Origin: Mycobacterium triplex
GTDB taxonomy: Bacteria; Actinomycetota; Actinomycetes; Mycobacteriales; Mycobacteriaceae
Assembly (NCBI RefSeq): GCF_000689255.1
Contig: NZ_HG964446.1
Location: 1,602,484-1,666,483, forward strand
DNA: 64,000 nucleotides
Direction of reading: 5' to 3'
Part shown: positions 19,794 through 28,796 of the stretch, piece after piece
Layout: every line of letters starts with the position of its first letter
Numbering within the stretch: position 1 is the stretch's first letter
Position numbers and translations under genes: made by a program
Notes under the pieces: generated by a model
Told to the model about the DNA's origin: nothing
Seen by the model: only the letters and a program-made list of their open reading frames with translations
Database searches by the model: none

Positions 19794-20507
19794 TCAGCTG
19801 AAGTTGCGGATGCCGTCCCACTCGACCAGCGTCCACCCGTCCGTCGGGTTGCCGGTGACCACCACGCGGCCGATGTTCGGCAGGGGATGGCTGGTCAGCA
19901 GGCTGTTCCTGCCGTTCTTGGCGTTCATCAGCGTCCACGCCATGATCGCCGCGCCCTGGGAGAACACCACCGGTTTGCTGTGGCCGCTGTTGTAGACCTT
20001 GTTGACCGCGGCGGTGAACTGGTCGTTGAACTGCTTCCCGCTGACCGATCCCGGGATGCTGTTGGCGACGTCACCGTTGATCCAGCTGGCCGGCGCCAAC
20101 ATGTACGTCGTAGCCGCCATCGATTGGGGTTTGCCGTTGTACCAGCCCGCGCCCAGTGCCTGCACGCCACTGAGGACCTCGACCTGCTTGCCGAGTTCGC
20201 CGGCCAACGGCCCGGCGGTCTGCTGTGCCTCGGCCATCGCGGAGGCGTAGACGGCGTCGAAGTCGCTGCGACCGCTCTGATGCGCGACCTGCTGGGCCTG
20301 ACCCTTGCCCTCGGCGGTGAGGCCGGGGCCGGGCGGATCGGTGGCGATGATCCCGTCGGCGTCGGCTTGGGTCTGCGCGTTTCGGATGAACGTCAGCGTG
20401 ATCGCGCGCGCCTGCGTCGATCCGCCGCAGGCACCGACGATGAGCGTCGCGGCCACCACGGCCCCTGTTTTCCAAAAAGCCCGTCCGAACCTACTGCGCG
20501 TGGCCAT
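19794..20507 (-). CDS. lpqD: LpqD-like lipoprotein, degenerate histidine-phosphatase fold
   Basis: A 237-residue lipoprotein. The signal peptide MATRSRFGRAFW...LIVGAC ends in a lipobox with Cys27 as the lipidation site. The rest has the phosphoglycerate-mutase/histidine-phosphatase fold. The catalytic RHG motif reads RNA (residues 42-44, FIRNAQTQ), and the C-terminal catalytic His region reads VVFSQGAA, so both active-site histidines are absent. It probably binds rather than hydrolyses a phosphorylated ligand at the outer face of the membrane. ATG 20507 is chosen because the signal peptide begins there. It is divergent from htdY and followed by acrA1 on the same strand. From memory the M. tuberculosis LpqD shares the substitutions. 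Confidence 0.9.
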   Translation of the reverse strand: MATRSRFGRAFWKTGAVVAATLIVGACGGSTQARAITLTFIRNAQTQADADGIIATDPPGPGLTAEGKGQAQQVAHQSGRSDFDAVYASAMAEAQQTAGPLAGELGKQVEVLSGVQALGAGWYNGKPQSMAATTYMLAPASWINGDVANSIPGSVSGKQFNDQFTAAVNKVYNSGHSKPVVFSQGAAIMAWTLMNAKNGRNSLLTSHPLPNIGRVVVTGNPTDGWTLVEWDGIRNFS

Positions 20508-20601
20508 GTCGATAGCCTGCCCTGCCGACGGCCCCAGGGGGAAGGGTTTGCAATGGTTGGGTGCAGAAAAGCTGGAATTGTGAGATCGAGAGGAGACTCG
20601 A

Positions 20602-21477
20602 ATGGCGATCGACCCGAGTGCCGTCGGTGCGGTGACGGAGCCGAAGTTGTTCGAATGGGACGACCGGGACACACTGCTGTACGCCCTCGGCGTCGGCGCG
20701 GGGCTCGACGACCTGTCGTTCACCACCGAGAACAGCCACGAGATCACCCAGCAGGTGCTGCCCACCTACGCGGTGATCTGCTGCCCGGCGTTCGGGGCGG
20801 CGGGCAAGATCGGAGATTTCAACTGGGCCATGCTGTTACACGGCTCGCAGGGCATCCGGCTGCACGCGCCGCTGCCCGCCGCGGGCAAGCTGTCGGTGGT
20901 CACCGAGGTCACCGACATCCAGGACAAGGGTGAGGGCAAGAACGCGGTCGTGATGCTGCGCGGCCGCGGCACCGACCCGGATTCGGGCAATCTGGTCGCC
21001 GAAACGTCGACCACGTTTGTGGTGCGCGGCGCGGGCGGTTTCGGCGGGCAGCCGGGGCAGCGCCCGATCGCCCCGGAATTCCCGGATCGCGAGCCCGACA
21101 TCAAGGTCGCCCTGCCCACCCGCGAGGATCAGGCCCTGATCTACCGGCTGTCCGGTGACCGCAACCCGCTGCACAGCGACCCGTGGTTCGCCCGGGAGCT
21201 GGCCGGCTTCCCGAAGCCGATCCTGCACGGGCTGTGCAGTTACGGAGTGGCGGGCCGGGCGCTGGTGGCCGAGCTCGGCAATGGGCTGGCGGCCAACATC
21301 ACCGCGATCGATTCGCGCTTCAGCTCGCCGGTGTATCCCGGCGAGACGCTGACGACGCTGATCTGGCGTACCGAGGAAGGCAAGGCGGTCTTTCGCACCG
21401 TGGCTTCCGGTGCCGAAGGCGCCGAGGCCGGGCGGGTGGTGCTCGACGACGGCGCGGTCGAATACGCGCCGAGCTAG
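20602..21477 (+). CDS. htdY: 3-hydroxyacyl-thioester dehydratase, MaoC double-hotdog
   Basis: A 291-residue protein of the MaoC-like (R)-specific hydratase 2 family (Rv3389c, HtdY). It is a double hotdog with the catalytic motif YRLSGDRNPLHSDPWFA, giving Asp186 and His191, followed by ILHGLCSYG. The N-terminal hotdog lacks these residues, as is normal. It dehydrates 3-hydroxyacyl thioesters, in fatty-acid oxidation or FAS-II-like elongation. ATG 20602 follows a GAGAGGAG ribosome binding site. Its stop codon overlaps that of otsB2 on the other strand in the palindrome CTAG. Confidence 0.94.
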   Translation: MAIDPSAVGAVTEPKLFEWDDRDTLLYALGVGAGLDDLSFTTENSHEITQQVLPTYAVICCPAFGAAGKIGDFNWAMLLHGSQGIRLHAPLPAAGKLSVVTEVTDIQDKGEGKNAVVMLRGRGTDPDSGNLVAETSTTFVVRGAGGFGGQPGQRPIAPEFPDREPDIKVALPTREDQALIYRLSGDRNPLHSDPWFARELAGFPKPILHGLCSYGVAGRALVAELGNGLAANITAIDSRFSSPVYPGETLTTLIWRTEEGKAVFRTVASGAEGAEAGRVVLDDGAVEYAPS

Positions 21478-22538
21478 CCGGACAACCGCTGCGCCAGCCG
21501 GGCTACGAAGTCGGCCGCGGCGGCCGGACTGTCCAGTGCGTACCGCGCGGCGGTGGCCCGGTCGCCGTCGTCGTTGTGCCGCACCAGGATTGGGATGCCC
21601 TGAACATCCCCGTCGCGCACCGCGTCGAACCCGTCCTCGTCGGTGATGTCGTCGCCGAGGAAAATCGGCGTCACGTCCGTCGACTCGTCCAGGTGATCGA
21701 GCACCCAGTGCAGCGTTTTTCCCTTGTCCCAGTCGACATCCGGGCGCAGCTCGATCACTTCGCGCCCGGTGGTCACGCGAAGCGCGTCGCGTTGGCCCGC
21801 CGCCCGCACCGCCGCGGTGACGTCGCCGACGCGGTTTCGCGCCGCATTGCGATAGTGCACGGCAACTCCAAACCGCTTGTGCTCCACCCGAACACCCGGA
21901 ATCGGCCCGAGCCGCTCGCGCAGCCGGGCGGCCGCGGACTCCAGCACCGGCGCGGCCGCGGCCGCCGCGTCGTTTTGGTGGTGGGTTCCATCGGGTGCGG
22001 TGAGCTCGAATCCGTGGCTGCCGGCATACCAGATGCCGGGCAGGCCGACGCGTGCGCTCACGTCGGCCAGGTCGCGGCCGGACAGGATCGCGACCGGGCA
22101 CCGAGCGGCCAACCGCCGCAGCGCGTCGGCCGCGCCGGCGACCAGCTGCGCGGAGTCCGGATCGTCGACGATGTCCGACAGCGTGCCGTCGAAGTCGAAG
22201 AACACCGCCGGGCGCCGGATGTCCTCATCCAGCAGCCGCGACGCGTCGGGCAGCTGCGACATCCGCAGGTCCCCGGTGCGGACCGCGACGCCATCGAGGT
22301 CCTGCGCGGCGATCACCAACGCGAACCCGGCGTCGCGCGCGGCCGCGGCCACCGCCGCGCTCGCCGCGACGACCACGCAGCGACCCGCCCGGATGTCGCC
22401 AAGGTCCTCGGTCGACGCGAAGCTGCCGATGCCGACGCCGGCCTCGCGCAACTGCGCGAGCAACGACCGCGGGGCGTCCAGTCCGGGTTCGAACAGCACC
22501 GCGTCGTGGCGGCGTGGGTCGATCGTGACCGATGGCAT
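21474..22538 (-). CDS. otsB2: Trehalose-6-phosphate phosphatase
   Basis: A 354-residue OtsB2-type enzyme (Rv3372) that removes phosphate from trehalose-6-phosphate, the last step of OtsA-OtsB trehalose synthesis. The catalytic HAD domain begins near residue 108 with FFDFDGTLSD (Asp115/Asp117), then has AILSGRDL, KGKTLHWVLDHL and a GDDITDEDGFDA metal-binding motif. The first 100 residues are a shorter HAD-like domain without catalytic Asp motifs, as expected for mycobacterial OtsB2, which is longer than E. coli OtsB. A GAGAGGG ribosome binding site precedes ATG 22538. Confidence 0.94.
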   Translation of the reverse strand: MPSVTIDPRRHDAVLFEPGLDAPRSLLAQLREAGVGIGSFASTEDLGDIRAGRCVVVAASAAVAAAARDAGFALVIAAQDLDGVAVRTGDLRMSQLPDASRLLDEDIRRPAVFFDFDGTLSDIVDDPDSAQLVAGAADALRRLAARCPVAILSGRDLADVSARVGLPGIWYAGSHGFELTAPDGTHHQNDAAAAAAPVLESAAARLRERLGPIPGVRVEHKRFGVAVHYRNAARNRVGDVTAAVRAAGQRDALRVTTGREVIELRPDVDWDKGKTLHWVLDHLDESTDVTPIFLGDDITDEDGFDAVRDGDVQGIPILVRHNDDGDRATAARYALDSPAAAADFVARLAQRLSG

Positions 22539-22579
22539 TGACCAACCCTCTCACGGCGATCGACGCCGCCCGGGTTGGG

Positions 22580-23923
22580 TCAGTGGCGTGCGCGCGCGGT
22601 CGGGTGGCTCGGGGGCACGCCGCCCGCCCGCGCACGGGCCCGTCGCTTGCGGCGATCCTTGCTGAACAGCAGCACGGAGTCCTGGCTGAGTGCGGTCAGC
22701 CGCGCCATCTCCCGTTCGATGCCGCTGGCGAGCTGCTGAAGTTCGGGTGCGGCGTCGTAGTCCGCGGTGATCCCGAAGATCAGCTCGTCGCCATAGCTGA
22801 GCACCGCGACTCCGCTGGACAGCTGCGACGCCGTCGGCGGGATCGGCAGTAGGCGCTCCACGGTGGCGCCCATCAGCTCCAGCCGGTGCCGCGGCCCGGG
22901 CGCGCTGGTGGCCAGCGTCACGATGCCCGGTTGCGGCAGCCGGCTCAGTACAAGCCGAACTGCCTTGGCGCACAAGGCAAATGGCATGGAGCTGGTGGCC
23001 AGGTCCACGATGCTCGGGCCGGTGTTCTGGCGAGGCGGCGCGGGCTGGTTCAAGCTGCTGTGCACAATCCGCAGCCGCTGCACCGGGTCGTCGTGCTCGA
23101 CGGGCAGGTACTTCTTCTCCGGGGTGCGCAGCGAGCCCGCGCGGGGTTGTTCGCCGCGATGCAGCAGCACGGCCCGGAAGCCCTCGGTGATGGCGGCGAG
23201 CGCGACGTCGTTGGTGGTCACCCGGAACTTGCCGCACACCGCGTCGACGGCGGCTAGGGGAACGCGCACCGTGCTGTAGCGCCGCATGGTGACCGCCGGA
23301 CCCGTCGACGTGCGTGCCGCCGCCCAGAGGGTCTCGGCCAGCGTGCTCGTGACGGTGCTGGCGACGGTTGAGGCCCGCCACAGCGCGTCGGTCCAGCCCG
23401 GCTTCCGGCCTTGCGTCGAAACATTGCCGGGCGCAACGTGATTGGTGAACATCTCGCCGTCGGCGTCGTCGCAGAGCCTGGTCAGCAAGTGGGCCGCGGG
23501 GGTGGCCTCGGCGAGGTAGTGGTGGACCTTGATCAGGATCGCCCACTTGCCGCGCAGCCCCTCGATGACCCAGCACTCCCACAGCGGGCGGTCCAATTCC
23601 AGGGGGCGTTCCAGGGCATGGGCGATCGCCCGCGACAGGTCGGCCTCGTCGCCCGGGCGGGGAACCGCGACCCGGCGCAGGTGATGGGCGAGGTCGAAAC
23701 CCGGATCGTCGGCCCAGTGCTGGGCACCGCTGAACGGATGCGTCCGCAACACCTGAGTGCATCGCGGTATCGACTGGATCCGTTCCAGCATCGCTTTGAG
23801 GCGCCCCAGGCTGGGGACGGCGCCTTCGACGATGGCGACCGCGCCCGTCGCCATGCTCGCCTGCCGGTCGGGATCCGCCGCGCCGCGAAAGCCCGAATCC
23901 AATGCCGCTGTCAGCTGTCCCAT
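22580..23923 (-). CDS. WS/DGAT-family acyltransferase with altered active site
   Basis: A 447-residue member of the wax ester synthase/diacylglycerol acyltransferase family (Rv3371-like). Family landmarks PLWECWVIEGL, NDVALAAITEGF and a C-terminal SYGDELIFGITAD are present. The catalytic HHxxxDG motif reads HHYLAEA at residues 134-140, so the two His remain but Asp-Gly is Glu-Ala. Activity could be reduced or altered. Such enzymes join acyl-CoA to a fatty alcohol or diacylglycerol for storage lipid, consistent with the acyl-CoA reductase nearby. The C-terminus is Arg-rich. It starts at ATG 23923 behind a GGGCGGGAA stretch, divergent from dnaE2. Confidence 0.92.
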   Translation of the reverse strand: MGQLTAALDSGFRGAADPDRQASMATGAVAIVEGAVPSLGRLKAMLERIQSIPRCTQVLRTHPFSGAQHWADDPGFDLAHHLRRVAVPRPGDEADLSRAIAHALERPLELDRPLWECWVIEGLRGKWAILIKVHHYLAEATPAAHLLTRLCDDADGEMFTNHVAPGNVSTQGRKPGWTDALWRASTVASTVTSTLAETLWAAARTSTGPAVTMRRYSTVRVPLAAVDAVCGKFRVTTNDVALAAITEGFRAVLLHRGEQPRAGSLRTPEKKYLPVEHDDPVQRLRIVHSSLNQPAPPRQNTGPSIVDLATSSMPFALCAKAVRLVLSRLPQPGIVTLATSAPGPRHRLELMGATVERLLPIPPTASQLSSGVAVLSYGDELIFGITADYDAAPELQQLASGIEREMARLTALSQDSVLLFSKDRRKRRARARAGGVPPSHPTARARH

Positions 23924-24057
23924 GTTCAGTTCCCGCCCTAGTCGCCCCGTACCAGTATCTGTGGCCGCGGCCCCGTCGCGGTAGATCCCAGTCCGTTAAG
24001 ACTGTGTTTAGAAGTTGAAGACCCGTTTAACAACCGCTTCGACAACCGAGCACGAAA

Positions 24058-24073
24058 TCGAACATACTTTCGA
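24058..24073. promoter_or_regulatory. LexA SOS box upstream of dnaE2
   Basis: TCGAAC-ATAC-TTTCGA matches TCGAAC(N4)GTTCGA with one mismatch and abuts the dnaE2 -10 box. The first 10 bases are identical to the imuA' box. DnaE2 is a recognised LexA-regulated gene in mycobacteria. Confidence 0.85.
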
Positions 24074-24079
24074 TAGACT
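24074..24079 (+). promoter_or_regulatory. -10 box of dnaE2 (leaderless)
   Basis: TAGACT directly follows the LexA box and ends 6 nt before the dnaE2 GTG, so the LexA site lies between -35 and -10 and the mRNA is probably leaderless. Confidence 0.55.
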
Positions 24080-24085
24080 GGGGAA

Positions 24086-27000
24086 GTGGGTTGGTTTAAT
24101 GGGCCGCCGAGTTGGGCGGAAATGGAGCGGGTGCTCGACGGCAAGCCGCGTCATGCCGGCGCGCCCACCCCGTCCGGTCCGGCGGAAGAGGCCCCCTTCT
24201 CGCGCAAGCGCCCGGCCTATCGGCCACCAGACGGTGGTCGGGCGACCCGCTCGCCCGTCGCCTATGCCGAGCTGCACGCGCATTCGGCCTACAGCTTCCT
24301 GGACGGGGCCAGCACACCCGAAGAGCTGGTGGAGGAGGCCGCCCGGCTGGGCCTGCGGGCGCTGGCGCTGACCGACCACAACGGCCTGTACGGCGCTGTG
24401 CGGTTCGCCGAAGCCGCCGCCGAACTCGACGTGCGCACCGTGTTCGGAGCCGAGTTGACGCTGAACTCGCAGGCCCGCACCGAGCACCCGGACCCGCCCG
24501 GTCCGCACCTGCTGGTGCTGGCCCGCGGCCCGGAGGGCTACCGGCGGTTGTCGCGGCAGCTGGCCGCCGCGCATCTGGCCGGCGGTGAGAAAGGCAAGCC
24601 GCGCTTCGACCTCGACACGCTGACCGAAGCCGCGGGCGGGCACTGGCACATCCTGACCGGATGCCGTAAAGGACATGTGCGCCAAGCGCTTTCCGACGCG
24701 GGACCGGAGGCGGCGGCGCGGGCGCTGGCCGATCTGGTGGACCGCTTCGGCGCGCAGCGGGTCAGCGTCGAGCTGACCCAGCACGGCCAGCCCCTCGACG
24801 ACGAGCGCAACGCGACACTGGCGGCCCTGGCGCCACGCTTCGGCGTCGGCGTCGTCGCCACCACCGGAGCGCATTTCGCCCATCCGTCGCGCAGCCGGCT
24901 GGCCATGGCGATGGGCGCGATCCGGGCGCGACAGTCATTGGAGTCGGCCGCCGGATGGCTGGCCCCGCTGGGTGGTTCGCATCTGCGGTCCGGTGCGGAG
25001 ATGGCCCGGCTGTTCGCGCATGTGCCCCTGGGGGGCCCTGACGTGGTGACCGCCGCCGCCGAACTCGGCGAGCAGTGCGCGTTCGGGCTGGCGCTGATCG
25101 CGCCGCAGCTGCCGCCGTTCGACGTGCCCGATCCGCACACCGAGGACAGCTGGTTGCGGCAGTTGACGATGGCGGGAGCGCGCGATCGCTACGGGCTCCC
25201 CGAGTCAGCGCCGCGGGCGTACGCCCAGATCGAACATGAACTGAAAGTCATTGCCCAACTGAGGTTTCCGGGCTATTTCCTGGTGGTGCACGATATCGCC
25301 CGATTTTGCCGGGAGAACAACATCCTGTGCCAGGGCAGGGGATCGGCGGCCAACTCCGCGGTCTGTTACGCCCTGGGCGTCACCGCGGTCGACCCGGTGG
25401 CCAACGAGCTGTTGTTCGAGCGCTTCCTGTCGCCCGCCCGCGACGGGCCGCCCGACATCGATATGGACATCGAGTCGGATCAGCGCGAAAAGGTCATCCA
25501 GTACGTCTACGACAAATACGGCCGCGACTACGCCGCCCAGGTCGCCAACGTCATCACCTACCGCGGCAAGATCGCGGTGCGCGACATGGCCCGTGCCCTG
25601 GGTTACTCGCAGGGCCAGCAGGACGCGTGGAGCAAGCAGATCAGCCACTGGAACGGGCTGGCGGACTCGCCGGACCTCGACGGCATTCCCGAACAGGTGA
25701 TCGAGCTGGCCACCCAGATCCGGAACCTGCCGCGGCATATGGGCATTCACTCCGGCGGCATGGTGATCTGCGACCGCCCGATCGCCGACGTGTGCCCGGT
25801 GGAGTGGGCGCGCATGGAGAATCGCAGCGTCCTGCAATGGGACAAAGACGACTGTGCGGCCATCGGTTTGGTGAAGTTCGACCTGCTCGGTCTGGGCATG
25901 CTCTCGGCGTTGCACTACGCCAAAGACCTGGTGGCCGAACACAAGGGCATCGAGGTCGACCTGGCCCGCCTCGACCTCTCCGAGCCGGCGGTGTATGAGA
26001 TGCTGGCCCGCGCCGATTCCGTCGGCGTGTTCCAGGTGGAGTCGCGCGCGCAGATGGCCACGCTGCCCCGGCTGAAGCCCCGGGTGTTCTACGACCTGGT
26101 GGTCGAGGTCGCGCTGATCCGGCCCGGGCCCATCCAGGGCGGGTCGGTGCACCCCTACATCCGGCGGCGCAACGGCATCGACCCGGTCGTCTACGACCAC
26201 CCATCGATGGAATCGGCGCTGCGAAAGACGTTGGGAGTACCACTGTTTCAGGAGCAGCTGATGCAGCTCGCGGTCGACTGCGCCGGCTTCTCGGCCGCCG
26301 AGGCCGACCAGCTGCGGCGTGCCATGGGGTCCAAGCGCTCGACCGAACGCATGCAACGACTGCGCGGGCGGTTCTACGAGGGCATGCGCGAATTGCACGG
26401 CGCCACCGACGAGGTGATCGAGCGGACCTACGAAAAGCTGGAAGCCTTCGCCAATTTCGGCTTTCCGGAAAGCCACGCACTGTCCTTCGCGTCGCTGGTG
26501 TTCTACTCGTCGTGGTTCAAGCTGCATCACCCGGCCGCGTTCTGCGCCGCGCTGCTGCGTGCCCAGCCGATGGGCTTCTATTCGCCGCAGTCGCTGGTGG
26601 CCGATGCGCGCCGGCACGGCGTGGCGGTGCACGGCCCGGACGTCAACGCCAGTCTGGCGCACGCCACCCTCGAGAACGCGGGCACCGAGGTCCGGCTCGG
26701 GCTGGGCGCGGTCCGTCATATCGGCGACGACCTCGCCGAGCAACTGGTCGAGGAGCGAAAAGCCAACGGCCCGTTCACTTCTCTGCTGGATCTGACCACC
26801 CGGCTACAGCTCTCGGTGCCGCAGACCGAAGCGCTGGCGACGGCCGGGGCTTTTGCCTGCTTCGGGACGTCGCGGCGCGAGGCGCTGTGGGCGGCCGGGG
26901 CCGCCGCCACGCAACGGCCGGACCGGCTGCCCGGGGTGGGCTCGTCGTCGCACATTCCGGCGTTGCCGGGGATGAGCGAGCTGGAGCTGGCCGCCGCCGA

Positions 27001-27385
27001 CGTGTGGGCCACCGGCATCTCCCCGGACAGCTACCCGACCCAGTTCCTGCGGGCCGACCTGAACGCGATGGGGGTGGTGCCCGCCGAGGAGCTACTCGGC
27101 GTGCCCGACGGCGACCGTGTGCTGATTGCCGGCGCGGTGACCCATCGGCAGCGGCCCGCCACCGCGCAGGGCGTGACGTTCATCAACCTCGAGGACGAGA
27201 CCGGGATGGTCAATGTGCTCTGCACACCCGGGGTGTGGGCGCGACACCGCAAGCTGGCGAACACCGCACCGGCGCTGCTGGTCCGCGGTCAGGTCCAAAA
27301 CGCCAGCGGCGCAGTCACCGTGGTGGCCGAGCGGTTGGGCCGCATCACCCTGGCCGTCGGCTCGAAGTCCCGGGACTTTCGCTGA
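24086..27385 (+). CDS. dnaE2: Error-prone DNA polymerase III alpha, DnaE2 (ImuC)
   Basis: A 1099-residue C-family polymerase (Rv3370c) that performs damage-induced mutagenic synthesis with ImuA' and ImuB. A PHP domain starts near residue 62 (ELHAHSAYSFLDG). The polymerase active site has PDIDMDIESD from residue 456, with Asp457, Asp459 and Asp461 available for metal binding. The fingers and tandem HhH region follow (RRAMGSKRS, FGFPESHALSF). A C-terminal OB fold (VLIAGAVTHRQRPAT, INLEDETG) is present. The protein ends shortly after the OB fold, lacking the extra C-terminal domain of replicative DnaE. It starts with a leaderless GTG 12 nt past the LexA box. The first 60 residues are Pro/Arg-rich. 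Confidence 0.97.
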   Translation: MGWFNGPPSWAEMERVLDGKPRHAGAPTPSGPAEEAPFSRKRPAYRPPDGGRATRSPVAYAELHAHSAYSFLDGASTPEELVEEAARLGLRALALTDHNGLYGAVRFAEAAAELDVRTVFGAELTLNSQARTEHPDPPGPHLLVLARGPEGYRRLSRQLAAAHLAGGEKGKPRFDLDTLTEAAGGHWHILTGCRKGHVRQALSDAGPEAAARALADLVDRFGAQRVSVELTQHGQPLDDERNATLAALAPRFGVGVVATTGAHFAHPSRSRLAMAMGAIRARQSLESAAGWLAPLGGSHLRSGAEMARLFAHVPLGGPDVVTAAAELGEQCAFGLALIAPQLPPFDVPDPHTEDSWLRQLTMAGARDRYGLPESAPRAYAQIEHELKVIAQLRFPGYFLVVHDIARFCRENNILCQGRGSAANSAVCYALGVTAVDPVANELLFERFLSPARDGPPDIDMDIESDQREKVIQYVYDKYGRDYAAQVANVITYRGKIAVRDMARALGYSQGQQDAWSKQISHWNGLADSPDLDGIPEQVIELATQIRNLPRHMGIHSGGMVICDRPIADVCPVEWARMENRSVLQWDKDDCAAIGLVKFDLLGLGMLSALHYAKDLVAEHKGIEVDLARLDLSEPAVYEMLARADSVGVFQVESRAQMATLPRLKPRVFYDLVVEVALIRPGPIQGGSVHPYIRRRNGIDPVVYDHPSMESALRKTLGVPLFQEQLMQLAVDCAGFSAAEADQLRRAMGSKRSTERMQRLRGRFYEGMRELHGATDEVIERTYEKLEAFANFGFPESHALSFASLVFYSSWFKLHHPAAFCAALLRAQPMGFYSPQSLVADARRHGVAVHGPDVNASLAHATLENAGTEVRLGLGAVRHIGDDLAEQLVEERKANGPFTSLLDLTTRLQLSVPQTEALATAGAFACFGTSRREALWAAGAAATQRPDRLPGVGSSSHIPALPGMSELELAAADVWATGISPDSYPTQFLRADLNAMGVVPAEELLGVPDGDRVLIAGAVTHRQRPATAQGVTFINLEDETGMVNVLCTPGVWARHRKLANTAPALLVRGQVQNASGAVTVVAERLGRITLAVGSKSRDFR

Positions 27386-27391
27386 CTTGTT

Positions 27392-27448
27392 CGCCGAGCG
27401 TGCTCTGAAGTCGCGGGCCAATTTTGCGCCATGAGAGCACGTTCGGCG
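27392..27448. repeat. Long inverted repeat after dnaE2, GCCGAACGTG type
   Basis: Arms CGCCGAGCGTGCTCT (27392-27406) and AGAGCACGTTCGGCG (27434-27448) pair over 15 positions with one G-T wobble around a 27-nt loop. The same arm core occurs behind guaA and behind the SDR gene. It lies 7 nt after the dnaE2 stop and may terminate transcription. Confidence 0.75.
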
Positions 27449-27586
27449 CCGGGATGTGGGTCACCCGTCGCGAACAGGCTTTGTGTATTCGGTGTTGAAC
27501 AATTCGACCTGGCCGTTGCCCGCCGCGTCGTAAACTGTGCGAGCCCGAATTGCTCACGTTTATCGCAATGTCTCAACGGAGTCGAA

Positions 27587-27931
27587 ATGACATTCAAGCT
27601 TCCTCGCCGTGGCGCTGCGATAGTGGGTTGTGCTGCGGCGCTTGTTCTTTCTCCCGCCGTTGCCAGCGCCGATCCGCCCGACCCGCACCAGCCCGACATG
27701 ACGAAGGGCTACTGCCCGGGCGGTCGATGGGGTTACGGCAATTTGGCGGTATGCGACGGAGAGAAGTACCCCGACGGGTCGTTTTGGCACCAGTGGATGA
27801 AGACCTGGATGGCCGGCCCGCAGTTCTACTATGACTGCGTCGGCGGCGACGAACCTCTCCCGGGCCCGCCCCCGCCCGGTGGGTGCGGCGGGGCGATCCC
27901 GCCCGACCAGCCGCCCCCGCCGCCAACCTAG
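27587..27931 (+). CDS. Small secreted Cys/Pro-rich mycobacterial protein
   Basis: A 114-residue exported protein. The signal peptide MTFKLPRRGA...LSPAVASA is probably cleaved after residue 28. The 86-residue mature part has a CPGGRWGYG segment, CDGEKYPDGSFWHQW, two further Cys and a proline-rich tail ending PPPPPT. The four mature cysteines suggest two disulphides. Similar CPGG..YPDGSFWHQ small secreted proteins occur in many mycobacteria, with no assigned function that I know of. ATG 27587 is chosen because the signal peptide starts there; in-frame codons upstream run into the inverted repeat. Confidence 0.82.
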   Translation: MTFKLPRRGAAIVGCAAALVLSPAVASADPPDPHQPDMTKGYCPGGRWGYGNLAVCDGEKYPDGSFWHQWMKTWMAGPQFYYDCVGGDEPLPGPPPPGGCGGAIPPDQPPPPPT

Positions 27932-27957
27932 GCCGCCCGCGAGAAGAAAGAGGCAAA

Positions 27958-28791
27958 GTGTCCAAGGTCTGGTTCCTCACCGGAGCTTCCCGCGGGTTCG
28001 GCCTCGAGATCGCCCGCAAGATCCTGGCTCAGGGCGACCGCGTGGTAGCCACCGCGCGGCGCGCCGAGCAGATCCTCACCCACCTCCCCGACGCCGGCGA
28101 CGCGCTGCTGCCCGTCGACCTCGACGTCACCAACGCCGATCAGGCTGCGCAGGCCGTCCGGTCGGCGGTCGACACGTTCGGCCGGATCGATGTGCTGGTG
28201 AACAACGCCGGCCGCGGCCTGCTCGGCGCCGTCGAGGAGGCGTCCGACGCCGCGATCCGTGCCGTCTACGAGGTCAACGTGTTCGGCACCCTGACCATGC
28301 AGCGCGCCGTGCTGCCGATCATGCGCGCCCAGCGCTCTGGCCACATCATCAACATCAGCTCGGTCGGCGGCCTGGCCGGTGGGCCGGGATGGGGCATCTA
28401 CTGCTCGACCAAGTTCGCGATGGAAGGGTTCAGCGAGGCGCTGGCCGCCGAGCTGCGGCCGCTGGGAATCTGGGTCACCATCGTCGAACCCGGCTACTTC
28501 CGCACCGACTTCCTCGACGCGTCCAGCCTGGACACCGAAGCGACCGTCATCGCCGACTACGAGTCCACCGCCGGGGCGGTGCGTGCCCACGCCGCGGATG
28601 TCAACCACGCCCAGCCCGGCGATCCGATCAAGGCCGCCGCGGCCATCGTCGACATCGCCGCGGCCGCCGAGCCGCCGGTGCATCTGCTGCTGGGCACCGA
28701 CTGCGTCGCCACGGTGGAGGCCAAGATCGACAACCTCAAGGCCGACATCGATGCGTGGCGGACGCTTTCGATGTCGACCGACCTAGGCTGA
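27958..28791 (+). CDS. Short-chain dehydrogenase/reductase
   Basis: A 277-residue classical SDR with cofactor motif TGASRGFG near the N-terminus, NNAGRG, an NISSVGG serine region and the catalytic YCSTK (Tyr148, Lys152). The residues after strand 2 (ATARRAEQ) suggest NADP(H). The substrate cannot be told from sequence; the closest general resemblance is to SDRs annotated as oxidoreductases acting on ketones or sterol-like compounds. The start is GTG 27958 with an AAGAGG ribosome binding site. It follows the secreted-protein gene after 26 nt on the same strand. A long inverted repeat follows its stop. Confidence 0.9.
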   Translation: MSKVWFLTGASRGFGLEIARKILAQGDRVVATARRAEQILTHLPDAGDALLPVDLDVTNADQAAQAVRSAVDTFGRIDVLVNNAGRGLLGAVEEASDAAIRAVYEVNVFGTLTMQRAVLPIMRAQRSGHIINISSVGGLAGGPGWGIYCSTKFAMEGFSEALAAELRPLGIWVTIVEPGYFRTDFLDASSLDTEATVIADYESTAGAVRAHAADVNHAQPGDPIKAAAAIVDIAAAAEPPVHLLLGTDCVATVEAKIDNLKADIDAWRTLSMSTDLG

Positions 28792-28796
28792 CCCTT

